This document shows positions 9,400-17,831 of a DNA stretch of 35,650 bases, piece by piece. Each line of letters opens with the position of its first letter. Within the stretch, counting starts at the first letter, position 1. The position numbers and the translations under genes are program-made. This stretch comes from Coxiella sp. (in: g-proteobacteria) (GTDB lineage: Bacteria > Pseudomonadota > Gammaproteobacteria > Coxiellales > Coxiellaceae), in contig NVSS01000026.1 of assembly GCA_002732805.1 (NCBI GenBank), positions 1-35,650 of the forward strand, given 5' to 3'. Below the pieces are notes generated by a model. The model ran no database searches. It had not been told where the DNA came from and saw nothing but the letters and a program-made list of their open reading frames with translations.

Positions 9400-10329
9400 C
9401 TATCGCCAATAATCGGCGTGTACGTTCGCCCTAATATCGGTTGCAGTTTTATTCAATACCTCTTCAGACGCGTCTGTTGTGTATTTTAAGGTCCAATCAC
9501 TTGGGGAAATGCTATAAACGTCTTCTATCAATTCTCTAGGCAACATAACATGTACCAGCAGGTGACGACGGCCTATGGTGTCACTATTGCTTTGTGTGGG
9601 GGCGGCATCAGCTGATGGCTTTGGAGCGCCATGCCAGGAGGTTGGCGTATCCTTTGTTGCAACAATCCTATTTTTCTTGAATGTCACAATGGTATCTTTT
9701 ACGAGGTGTGATTGCCTATCCCCAGTGACCCTGGGTGAGACTATTTCAGCAGATTTTCGAATAAAATCCTCTTTATCAATTGGATTATCAATGTTGAATT
9801 TATATAAGTTTAAGCCGTTTGGATCGACGCAAGATAATAAAATAGTGTATATAGCCAAATGAGGTCGTGATAGTAATGTACGTGTCGGTCTAGGCCGCCA
9901 TATTGCGTGTTAATCAGCTTAATGCCATTGTGTTTACATGAGCCTGATCAGCGTATTGCTTGAGGTGCTTGCCGATGAAGGGTAGAAATTTTTCAGTATA
10001 TTGGTCCATCAATGGCTTATTGATTGAATCGGAAAAAGCGTTCCAAAAGGCTATTTTTTCTTGAGGAAAATCCCTTATTTGTAAGGCCTTCTTCCTGGAA
10101 CATGCCGACCGACTGTAAGTTTAATTCGTAACTGACAGGCGTATTAAACACGCCCGTACACTCCTCTGGGGAAGGCCAATTTTTACGCATTAATTGGTTG
10201 GGTTCATTCGAGATAAAGTCGTCTACGCAAAAAAAAAGGGGTTACGGATCTCCCAAAATTAGATTGCTTAAGATGGGTGAAATCCAAAGTATCGGCGCAT
10301 TTTTAGAGTTGTATTAAATCAGTTTCCAT
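9400..10329 (-). pseudogene. Decayed 2OG-Fe(II) oxygenase-like gene (several frameshifts plus in-frame stop)
   Basis: Manual reverse-strand reading from ATG near 10329 (AAGGAG just upstream): METDLIQL*KCADTLDF...; CVDDFISNEPNQLMRKNWPSPEECTGVFNTPVSYELNLQSVGMFQEEGL / IRDFPQEKIAFWNAFSDSINKPLMDQYTEKFLPFIGKHL / IKLINTQYGGLDRHVHYYHDLIWLYTLFYL / VDPNGLNLYKF...DTIVTFKKNRIVATKDTPTSWHGAPKP...RRHLLVHVMLP. These pieces lie in different frames but follow the order of a small Fe(II)/2OG dioxygenase. Confidence 0.7.
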
Positions 10330-10592
10330 GAATGCTCCTTGCCTATTGTATAACTTAATTTGTTTTTTTTGATAATTATTCAGCGCGTCACTGTTTAGCG
10401 CACGTTAGCGTGAAATGTACCGCGGCATTCCTGCCGCTGTCAAAATCCGAATCGACGCAATACGGGTGATTTTTTTGCAAGTTAGGACTGAGTGATAATG
10501 GGAGGAGATGACAAATAATGAGACTATACTATACAGCCCGCATTGTTATTGGGCTCGATTAATAGTGGTGAAGGTTTCCATCTACTTTAAAG

Positions 10593-10621
10593 TTGACACG
10601 TGCAGCTAAGGAAAATATTAT
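10593..10621 (+). promoter_or_regulatory. Sigma70-type promoter TTGACA-N17-TATTAT
   Basis: -35 TTGACA 10593-10598, 17-nt spacer, -10 TATTAT 10616-10621; upstream of the SDR gene start at 10669. Confidence 0.75.
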
Positions 10622-10668
10622 ACCCAATCAATATTCTAATCCATGAAAGCCAATGGGAGGCACTCACT

Positions 10669-11556
10669 GTGTTAACGCATACAAATTTAGAAGGTGTAAC
10701 GCCAAAGCGCATTGTTATTTTAGGCTCAAAAGGGTTTGTTGGTAATGCCGTGTTACAAGCATTAGCTGCAGACAATTGTGAGGTTCTTGCTATAAGCCGT
10801 GAACAGGTTGATTTTTGCTCTGATGTGACTGTAGACTATTTGTCCGACATTTTATTGCCTACCGATTGTGTTGTTATTACAGCTGCAAAAGCGCCCTGTA
10901 AAAATTATGACATGTTGCTTGATAATATTGTGATGATGAGAAATATTTGTGCGGCATTAGTGTCGCGACCCGTTGCTCATGTCATTTATATTAGTTCTGA
11001 TGCGGTATACACAGATTCGATGGAACCGTTGACAGAGCGATCACCGGCGGCACCGGGTTCGTTGCACGGTGTTATGCATTTGGCTCGTGAACAAATGTTA
11101 GCATCAATTATTAGCCCTGAGACGCTTTTGTTTTTGCGGCCTACTTTAATCTACGGTGTTGATGATCCGCATAATGGTTATGGTCCGAATCAATTCTTGC
11201 GCCTTGCTAAAGACGGCGCACCTATCAAACTATTTGGAAAAGGCGAGGAGCAGCGTGACCATGTGCATATTGATGATGTGGCTGAGGTTACGAGACGGTG
11301 TATAAGGCATCAAAGCTACGGTGTATTAAATGTTGCAACAGGTCATGTGGTTTCATTTCATGACATCGCGCAGCATGTGAAGCAATTGTTGGATAATGGG
11401 TCGAATATTAAATATCTGCCACGATCAGGCCCAATGCCACACAATGGATACAGGGCATTTAGTGCGAATGAGGCAACCACAAGCCTAGAGAACTTTACCT
11501 TTAGATTATGCTTGCCTACATTATCTTCAATGGTTGGGGTCAAAGAGGTTGTATGA
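10669..11556 (+). CDS. NAD-dependent epimerase/dehydratase (extended SDR-like) with non-canonical YxxxK position; ORF track start 10600 is probably too early
   Basis: 'RIVILGSKGFVGNAVLQAL' Rossmann start, 'VIYISSDAVYTD'. GTG at 10669 preceded by GGGAGG (10655-10660). The 10600 start lies inside the promoter. Confidence 0.82.
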   Translation: MLTHTNLEGVTPKRIVILGSKGFVGNAVLQALAADNCEVLAISREQVDFCSDVTVDYLSDILLPTDCVVITAAKAPCKNYDMLLDNIVMMRNICAALVSRPVAHVIYISSDAVYTDSMEPLTERSPAAPGSLHGVMHLAREQMLASIISPETLLFLRPTLIYGVDDPHNGYGPNQFLRLAKDGAPIKLFGKGEEQRDHVHIDDVAEVTRRCIRHQSYGVLNVATGHVVSFHDIAQHVKQLLDNGSNIKYLPRSGPMPHNGYRAFSANEATTSLENFTFRLCLPTLSSMVGVKEVV

Positions 11557-11610
11557 CGTATTGTGTCGCGAGAGTACTTATTGAAATTTAACAAATAGGC
11601 GTTTAATGTT

Positions 11611-12648
11611 ATGAAATCTTTTGATCAAACGCGGTTTAAAAAAATTTTCCACCAAATGTTACGTATTCGTATGGTCGAAGAAGCAATTTCCGCTCGCTAT
11701 AGTAAACAGCAGATGCGTTGCCCAACTCATCTTTCCATTGGCCAAGAGGCAGTGGCGGGTGTCATTGGATCGTTATTGAATACAACCGATTTAGCGGTTA
11801 GTACGCACCGCGCGCACGCACATTATTTGGCAAAGGGAGGTGATTTGCCGGCCTTGATTGCCGAATTACATGGCCGTGTTACTGGCTGTACCCAAGGCCG
11901 CGGTGGCTCAATGAATTTAACGCATCCCGAGTCTGGATTTGTAGCGAGCACGGCTATCGTTGGAAATACAATTCCAATTGGAGTGGGTTTGGCGTTTGCA
12001 CAACAGCTTAAAAAATCGAAAAATATTGTCGCTGTTTTTTTAGGGGATGCTGCAGTTGAAGAAGGGGCTTTTTACGAGGCGCTTAACTTTGCGGTGTTAA
12101 AGAAATTACCCGTTTTATTTGTATGTGAAAATAATGGTTATTCAGTGAACACACATTTTGATTTACGTCAGCCGGCAGAACGCAAAATTTATGAAATGTG
12201 CCGAGCGATTGGCGCAAAGACCGCCTCTTTTGATGGAAACGATGTATTCTCAATGTATTCTCAGGTAGCGGATGCGGTAAAGGACGTGCGCCAAGATGGC
12301 GGGCCACACTTACTCGAGTTTGCTACTTATCGCTATAAAACACATTGTGGACCGGAGGATGACTTGCAAAATGGCTCGCGTCCTACGAAAGAAATTGAGC
12401 ATTGGTTGGATAGGGATCCGATTAAGCTCATGCAGTCCGACATGCTCGAGCATGCTTGTATTAACCAAGATGATATCGCAACGTGGCGTGCGGAAATAAC
12501 GACTGAAATTAATGCGGCGTTTGAATTTGCATTGGCATCGGAATTTCCTTCGCTCGATGATTGCATACGTGAAAAATATTCTGAACAAGATATGACATGG
12601 TTGAAAAAATTGTTAGCTACACAAGAGGAGGTGGCACTGAATGGATAA
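11611..12648 (+). CDS. TPP-dependent 2-oxoacid dehydrogenase E1 alpha-like subunit
   Basis: 'STHRAHAHYLAKGGD', 'GRGGSMNL', TPP motif 'GDAAVEEGAFYEALNFAVLKKLPVLFVCENNGYSV'. Confidence 0.92.
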   Translation: MKSFDQTRFKKIFHQMLRIRMVEEAISARYSKQQMRCPTHLSIGQEAVAGVIGSLLNTTDLAVSTHRAHAHYLAKGGDLPALIAELHGRVTGCTQGRGGSMNLTHPESGFVASTAIVGNTIPIGVGLAFAQQLKKSKNIVAVFLGDAAVEEGAFYEALNFAVLKKLPVLFVCENNGYSVNTHFDLRQPAERKIYEMCRAIGAKTASFDGNDVFSMYSQVADAVKDVRQDGGPHLLEFATYRYKTHCGPEDDLQNGSRPTKEIEHWLDRDPIKLMQSDMLEHACINQDDIATWRAEITTEINAAFEFALASEFPSLDDCIREKYSEQDMTWLKKLLATQEEVALNG

Positions 12649-13693
12649 TAAATTTATTTCTCTGGTAAATGCGGCGTTGCATAAAGCAATGGAGATTGAC
12701 GATACTGTATTAAATTATGGGCTTGGAATGAATGATTCCATACGTATCTTTGGTGCATCCAAGGGCCTTGTTGAACGCTTTGGCCCCGATCGTGTATTTG
12801 ATATGCCGACGGCAGAGAATGGCATGACCGGCGTGGGTGTGGGTTTAGCGCTTGAAGGTTTTCGTCCGGTGTTGTCGCATGCACGCCTCGATTTTCTATT
12901 GCTTACGTTGGATCAAATTGCAAATAGTGCGGCTAAGTGGAACGGCTTATTTGGAAAGAGTGTTCCCTTAACCATTCGCGTTATCGTTGGGCGTGGTTGG
13001 GGGCAAGGGCCTACACACTGTCAGAGTTTACAAGGAAGCTTTGCCAATATTCCAGGGTTAAAAATCGTTATGCCGGCTTTGGCAGAAGATGTGTATGGCT
13101 TGTTACTAGCCAGTATTTTTGATGATAACCCCGTTATATTTATTGAGCATCGTTGGTTACATAACATTGTAACCGAAAAGCCTGCATTGGATTTTGTGCC
13201 ATTAGGTAAGGCAAGGCGCGTGTCTGAAGGTGATGATTTGACGGTCGTTTCCATGTCATATGCTACTATTGAGGCAATTCATGCTTTAAATTTTTTATCG
13301 GACAAGGGAATTAATTGTGACTTAATCGATTTAAGAACGGTTAAACCAATTGATTGGGACACTATTTATAAGTCAGTTAGCAAGACCGGGAAGCTTTTAG
13401 TGTTGGATACAGGCTTTGAATTTTGTTCTATTGCAAGTGAGATTGTAGCTAAAGTCAGCATGGACTGCTTTGGTGAATTGACACTTGCACCTAGGCGTAT
13501 CGCAGTAGCAGACTTTCCGATTATGTCATCACCAACGTTAGCAAACCCATCGTATACGTATGCAGATGATATTGCTAAAGCGGTATGTGAGATGCTTGAA
13601 AAAACTGAGACAGTGGATATATCGTTACTTCAAGCAAGTCGCGATAAATTTCCACGTGATGTGCCGGGTGACTGGTTTAGTGGTCCTTTTTGA
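12641..13693 (+). CDS. TPP-dependent 2-oxoacid dehydrogenase E1 beta-like subunit
   Basis: 'RVFDMPTAENGMTGVGVGLALEG', 'DLIDLRTVKPIDWDTI'; overlaps the alpha gene by 8 nt. Confidence 0.9.
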   Translation: MDNKFISLVNAALHKAMEIDDTVLNYGLGMNDSIRIFGASKGLVERFGPDRVFDMPTAENGMTGVGVGLALEGFRPVLSHARLDFLLLTLDQIANSAAKWNGLFGKSVPLTIRVIVGRGWGQGPTHCQSLQGSFANIPGLKIVMPALAEDVYGLLLASIFDDNPVIFIEHRWLHNIVTEKPALDFVPLGKARRVSEGDDLTVVSMSYATIEAIHALNFLSDKGINCDLIDLRTVKPIDWDTIYKSVSKTGKLLVLDTGFEFCSIASEIVAKVSMDCFGELTLAPRRIAVADFPIMSSPTLANPSYTYADDIAKAVCEMLEKTETVDISLLQASRDKFPRDVPGDWFSGPF

Positions 13694-13702
13694 AAAATAG
13701 AT

Positions 13703-14077
13703 TTGCCTGCTCAGATGTGTCTCTCAATGCCTGATCTTGTTCAGCAGACGCAACGGCCTTTGGCCCGTCGGTCGAGGGCGGGGCGTGCGAACAGCGTTGG
13801 TTATCTGGATCCTACTGTTCAACATAGTAAGGAACTGCTGGAGGAGGTTGCACTTGCGCCTGGAAGCCCAGCGTCAATGCCGCCTGCGTCCAATCGTAAT
13901 CTGAAAAAGGTGGCTTTATCTTTGCCAATACCAAATTTTATACGGCGCATCTTAAAAATAATTCCTAACGCATGGAAACGAAAACTTTTGTTTTCCCGCG
14001 TAAAATCCCATGTAGTATTGGCGCCTACGCCAATTTCTTTACCAGCAGAAAAGAGGATAACAACAAATTCAAAATAG
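13703..14077 (+). CDS. Hypothetical ORF in the same frame as and directly after E1 beta; coding status uncertain
   Basis: TTG-initiated 124-aa ORF, Pro/Ala/Arg-rich, no recognised family; no strong Shine-Dalgarno seen. Confidence 0.3.
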   Translation: MPAQMCLSMPDLVQQTQRPLARRSRAGRANSVGYLDPTVQHSKELLEEVALAPGSPASMPPASNRNLKKVALSLPIPNFIRRILKIIPNAWKRKLLFSRVKSHVVLAPTPISLPAEKRITTNSK

Positions 14078-14379
14078 CCTTCTTGGTTTGTGCGATTATT
14101 TGGTCGATATATTAAGACGGAGGATAAAATTAGGCAATAGCTTTTTCAACAAACATATAGATAGTAGTGCTATAGGAGTACTCTTGAAGCGAATTATCCG
14201 GAGAGGCTAATCAAAAATGGAAATTCTCTTTCTTAGCGGGAGCCCCGGGATATGTATATACTGTGTGGGTGGTTTAATTTTAGGCCAGAAATGATGTGTG
14301 TAACATACCTTGTGGTGTTTTAGAGTTATATGAGATAATCTTACGTTATTATTTCCCACGGTTTTGAGGGCAATTTATT

Positions 14380-15516
14380 GTGTATTTTATTGATAAAATA
14401 AAAGGTATTAAGCGACGAATTAACAGATTTCGTCGTGCGATCAATGCTTATGCGTTAGAGCAACAAAATGTTGAGTCGTGCCACGAAGTAGGCGCATTAT
14501 TGGATCAATTGCGCATTAAAGCTATTGACCCGAAAATCGGTGGGCCCAGGGATGACCTTATTGAATCAAATCAAAAAAATACTATGAAGACCGCTGATAA
14601 GCTTGATGTACTTGTCGATGAGGTTATGAAACTAAAAGGGAAAAACACTGATTTATGTAACGGAGTAATAGCACTACTTGATTATGTAGGAAACCGAATT
14701 ACTATGCGTGATGGAAAGATTGATTTGTTTGGTCATATACAGTTTTTTGAGGTGCTTACTCACCTTGTTCGACCGAACGTGAAAATCCCACCTATATTCA
14801 TAAATGCCGTGCCTAAATCGGGTAGTATGTATATGGCTACTAGGCTCTCGAAAGGGCTAAAAGTTCCATTCTTAAGTGGTATCGATCATGGATATTTCCC
14901 TAATTTCTACATTGTTCCCATGGCACTTGAGTATTTCCTCAAGGGAAATTCGATCGTGCAAGAGCATCTAGATGCCAATCCGGTAAACATTACTTTTTTG
15001 GAGCGTTATAAGGTAAAGTTCGTTTTAAATATACGCGACCCTAGGCAGGCAACATTGTCGTGGGTGCATAATCAAAATAGATGGTTGCATCAGGATCAGC
15101 CTGATCTTGTTGTGCCCTATCCGCCAGAAAGATATATAAATTGGCCGCTATCGGGACAAATCGATTGGCATATCGAAATTCATTTAAAGGCATTGGCCAA
15201 TTGGTTACGCGAATGGATGGTGGTGCTCAAACAAGATAAATTAGAGATTCTTGTTACCCGCTATGAAGATATGATCAACAATGAAGCTGAATTTTTCGAC
15301 CGTATTTTAGAGTTTTATGAAATCCCGCCAGCTGCTTTTCAACCGATTGAACTTGAAAAAAAATCGGATGCAACTCATTTCCGTAATGGGGTGGCAGATG
15401 AATGGAAGTCGGTTTTTTCTCAAGAGCAAATACAGCGTTGCAATGATATTATCGGAGATGAGTTATTCGACTATTTTGGTTGGGCAAAAGAAGATTGTCT
15501 GATTCCTTCATCGTGA
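14380..15516 (+). CDS. Sulfotransferase (PAPS-dependent) with N-terminal extension
   Basis: 'PIFINAVPKSGSMYMATRLSKGL' 5'-phosphosulfate loop, 'FVLNIRDPRQATLSWVHNQNR' 3'-phosphate motif; about 58% of the protein aligns with the 31906-32751 paralogue. Confidence 0.85.
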   Translation: MYFIDKIKGIKRRINRFRRAINAYALEQQNVESCHEVGALLDQLRIKAIDPKIGGPRDDLIESNQKNTMKTADKLDVLVDEVMKLKGKNTDLCNGVIALLDYVGNRITMRDGKIDLFGHIQFFEVLTHLVRPNVKIPPIFINAVPKSGSMYMATRLSKGLKVPFLSGIDHGYFPNFYIVPMALEYFLKGNSIVQEHLDANPVNITFLERYKVKFVLNIRDPRQATLSWVHNQNRWLHQDQPDLVVPYPPERYINWPLSGQIDWHIEIHLKALANWLREWMVVLKQDKLEILVTRYEDMINNEAEFFDRILEFYEIPPAAFQPIELEKKSDATHFRNGVADEWKSVFSQEQIQRCNDIIGDELFDYFGWAKEDCLIPSS

Positions 15517-15525
15517 GGCAGTTCA

Positions 15526-16716
15526 ATGACGGTTTTGAATAAAATTCGACGCAATGGTCTAAATTGGTTCTTTCGCCGTGTAATGAGAGAAGTTATTCAG
15601 CCAACCACATGGCTAGGCCGATGTATTAGACCATTTGCAAATTTATTAAACGTTATATTGATTAAGCCCGTCAATGTATTGCGGCGCATGGTAAGCAGTG
15701 ATGCGCAAAAAATTAGCAAGAAAAAAGATACGCTCTACTTTTTTTATGATTTTGAAGTTGAGCCCGTGACATATGACTTTGTGTGGGACTTGTGTATGGC
15801 TAATGCTGAGCGAGAAAAATTAGGGCTTGCTTATCTGCATATTGTATTTGTGCCAGGTGAACAATCTGGGCTGAGGCATGAGGTGACGGAATATGAGAAA
15901 GTTGTTGACCTAAAGGCTCGTAATTTACGTATTTATAACCTTTTATTGCCAGCACTTGCTTTGTTGCCTTGCCAATATAGCATGTCGTTTTATCGGGCAC
16001 GTTCGCAAGCAGCATTAGAGCTAAAAAATCATGCGTTGCATCGTTACCCTAAGCAATACAGTGTGCTGGCTCCTGTACCGTGTAATCCTGGGAATGCTCT
16101 GCAGTATCGGCAGTCATTAATGGGGTTACGAGCAGATAAAGATGCGTGTAAGCACGTATCTATTTGGTTAAAAAAACAGGCAGGCAATAAAAAAGTAATT
16201 GTCATTACGTTGAGAGATTATCATTATGGATTACCGCGGAATAGTAATGTGCCTGCGTGGATTGAATTTTCAAAATCATTAGACGCAGAGAAATTTTTTG
16301 TAATATTTGTGCCCGATACTGAAACTGTGTTGATGGAAGGCGGTGATAAATTACGTGAGGTGACCTGTTTTGAGCTGGCAAGTTGGAATATAAACATGCG
16401 TGCTGCATTGTCTGAGCTGGCGTATTTAAATTTGGGTGTCAATACGGGACCTATGGCATTGTGCTGGCTTAATGCGCGTTCTCGCTACATAACTTTTAAA
16501 ATTTTAGCTGAGGGCACGGCGGCAACGAAAGAAGAGATGGAAAAAAGAGGGTTTACGGTGGGCGTAACACCAAACTTTGCCAATAAATTTCAAAAATGGG
16601 TATGGGAAGATGACGACCTTGAATGTATTCACCGTGAGTTTTGGAAAATGTGTGCTTTGCTTGATAGCCATAAAACATTTGACCATGAGCATGAGGCTGA
16701 CGTGGTTGAGGCATAA
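15526..16716 (+). CDS. Uncharacterised protein, possible GT-B-like glycosyltransferase
   Basis: 'VIVITLRDYHYGLPRNSNVPAWIEFSKSLDAEKFFVIFVPDTE' and 'AYLNLGVNTGPMALCWLNARSRYITFK' resemble the C-terminal half of GT-B-like proteins in glycan loci; no family confidently recognised. Confidence 0.5.
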   Translation: MTVLNKIRRNGLNWFFRRVMREVIQPTTWLGRCIRPFANLLNVILIKPVNVLRRMVSSDAQKISKKKDTLYFFYDFEVEPVTYDFVWDLCMANAEREKLGLAYLHIVFVPGEQSGLRHEVTEYEKVVDLKARNLRIYNLLLPALALLPCQYSMSFYRARSQAALELKNHALHRYPKQYSVLAPVPCNPGNALQYRQSLMGLRADKDACKHVSIWLKKQAGNKKVIVITLRDYHYGLPRNSNVPAWIEFSKSLDAEKFFVIFVPDTETVLMEGGDKLREVTCFELASWNINMRAALSELAYLNLGVNTGPMALCWLNARSRYITFKILAEGTAATKEEMEKRGFTVGVTPNFANKFQKWVWEDDDLECIHREFWKMCALLDSHKTFDHEHEADVVEA

Positions 16717-16807
16717 AGATTATTGAGTGAAATGGTGACTTGATTAATAGTGATATTTTAGACCAATTTTTTGAAAATGCATTAGTGTAGCAAATGATTA
16801 TAAAAAG

Positions 16808-16836
16808 TTGACACTTGCGTCTATTGAAAATAGGAT
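16808..16836 (+). promoter_or_regulatory. Sigma70-type promoter TTGACA-N17-TAGGAT
   Basis: -35 16808-16813, 17-nt spacer, -10 16831-16836; about 160 bp upstream of the split transketolase genes; similar in layout to the 10593 promoter. Confidence 0.55.
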
Positions 16837-16997
16837 GGAGCATGTTTCAGTAGGCTTCAGTGCAAGTTTATTTGATTGGATACTGACCAGTATCAGATAA
16901 TATATTACACATCTTGTGAGCTCAATGGCTTGATAAATAATTTGCCAAGCCCGGGTCTCAATCTGAGGAGTGATTTCTGCAATTAGGGAGTGCATTA

Positions 16998-17831
16998 GTG
17001 GTGGAAAATCAATTTGATCTAAGCAAAGCAAAACATCGTTGCATTAAATACCGTAAAAAGATCTTGGATATGTCGCAGCGCATATCGGCGTTACATATGG
17101 CTCCGGCATTTTCTTGTATGGAAATCATGGATACTATATATAGTCATTTAATTTCTGATCCGCAAGGTGGTGTAGACCAGCATGCGTTTATACTTTCCAA
17201 GGGGCATGGTTGTTTATCTCAATATGTTATATTGCATGAGTTAGGCGTCCTGACCGATAAGGACTTGCTTCACTATAGCGAGCCTGGAGGCCAATTGGGC
17301 GTACATCCCGATTGGGGAGTGCCTGGTATTGGCGCGTCAACAGGTTCATTGGGGCATGGCTTGGGTATGGCCGTTGGAGTGGCTTATGCAAATAGGTTGG
17401 CGAATTCCCAATTAAAAACGTATGTCGTTATTTCTGACGGTGAATTACAGGAAGGTTCTACCTGGGAAGCTGTGATGATGGCAAAAAATTTAAAGTTATC
17501 AAATCTCACTTTATTTGTAGATCTTAATGATCGCATCAGCATGACAAAATTGAGCGAAGAGCACGGTGCGCTTTTCCCTGTTGCGCCTAAGTTTTCAACG
17601 TTTGGTTGGTCAGTACAAGAAGTGGATGGTCATGATTCTGCTGCGCTTTATAGGGCAGCGACGCAAGAATCAAGTGATCAACCTACGGTTATAGTGTGTA
17701 ATACAACAAAAGGTAAGGGTGTTTCCTATATGGAAGATGTTCCTATCTGGCATTATCGTGCACCAAGTGCGGAAGAATACCAAGTGGCACTTGCTGAATT
17801 AGCAGCGCAAGCAGAAGAGGTGATGGCGTGA
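16998..17831 (+). CDS. Transketolase N-terminal (TPP-binding) subunit
   Basis: 'HAFILSKGHGCLSQYVILHELG', 'GSLGHGLGMAVGVAYA', 'ISDGELQEGSTWEAVMMAKNLKLSNLTLFVDLND'. Confidence 0.93.
   Translation: MVENQFDLSKAKHRCIKYRKKILDMSQRISALHMAPAFSCMEIMDTIYSHLISDPQGGVDQHAFILSKGHGCLSQYVILHELGVLTDKDLLHYSEPGGQLGVHPDWGVPGIGASTGSLGHGLGMAVGVAYANRLANSQLKTYVVISDGELQEGSTWEAVMMAKNLKLSNLTLFVDLNDRISMTKLSEEHGALFPVAPKFSTFGWSVQEVDGHDSAALYRAATQESSDQPTVIVCNTTKGKGVSYMEDVPIWHYRAPSAEEYQVALAELAAQAEEVMA

Noticed and set aside
9575-9862. 95-aa plus-strand ORF MVSLLLCVGAASADGFGAPCQEVG...
   Set aside because: Lies antisense to the decayed 2OG oxygenase reading; the minus-strand fragments show coherent family-like order, so this frame is probably spurious.
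10381-10570. Short inverted repeats (CACG-TTAG-CGTG; GCCC-N-GGGC) in the 10330-10590 intergenic region, considered as ncRNA or mobile-element ends
   Set aside because: Stems are short and isolated; no transposase, terminal repeat pair or target duplication seen.
12310-12588. Overlapping minus-strand ORFs within E1 alpha (12310-12588, 12333-12566)
   Set aside because: Shadow ORFs of a strongly supported TPP-enzyme gene.
16553-17031. Minus-strand ORFs 16553-16843 and 16798-17031 across the intergenic gap
   Set aside because: No RBS or family signal; overlap a supported promoter and the ends of flanking genes.
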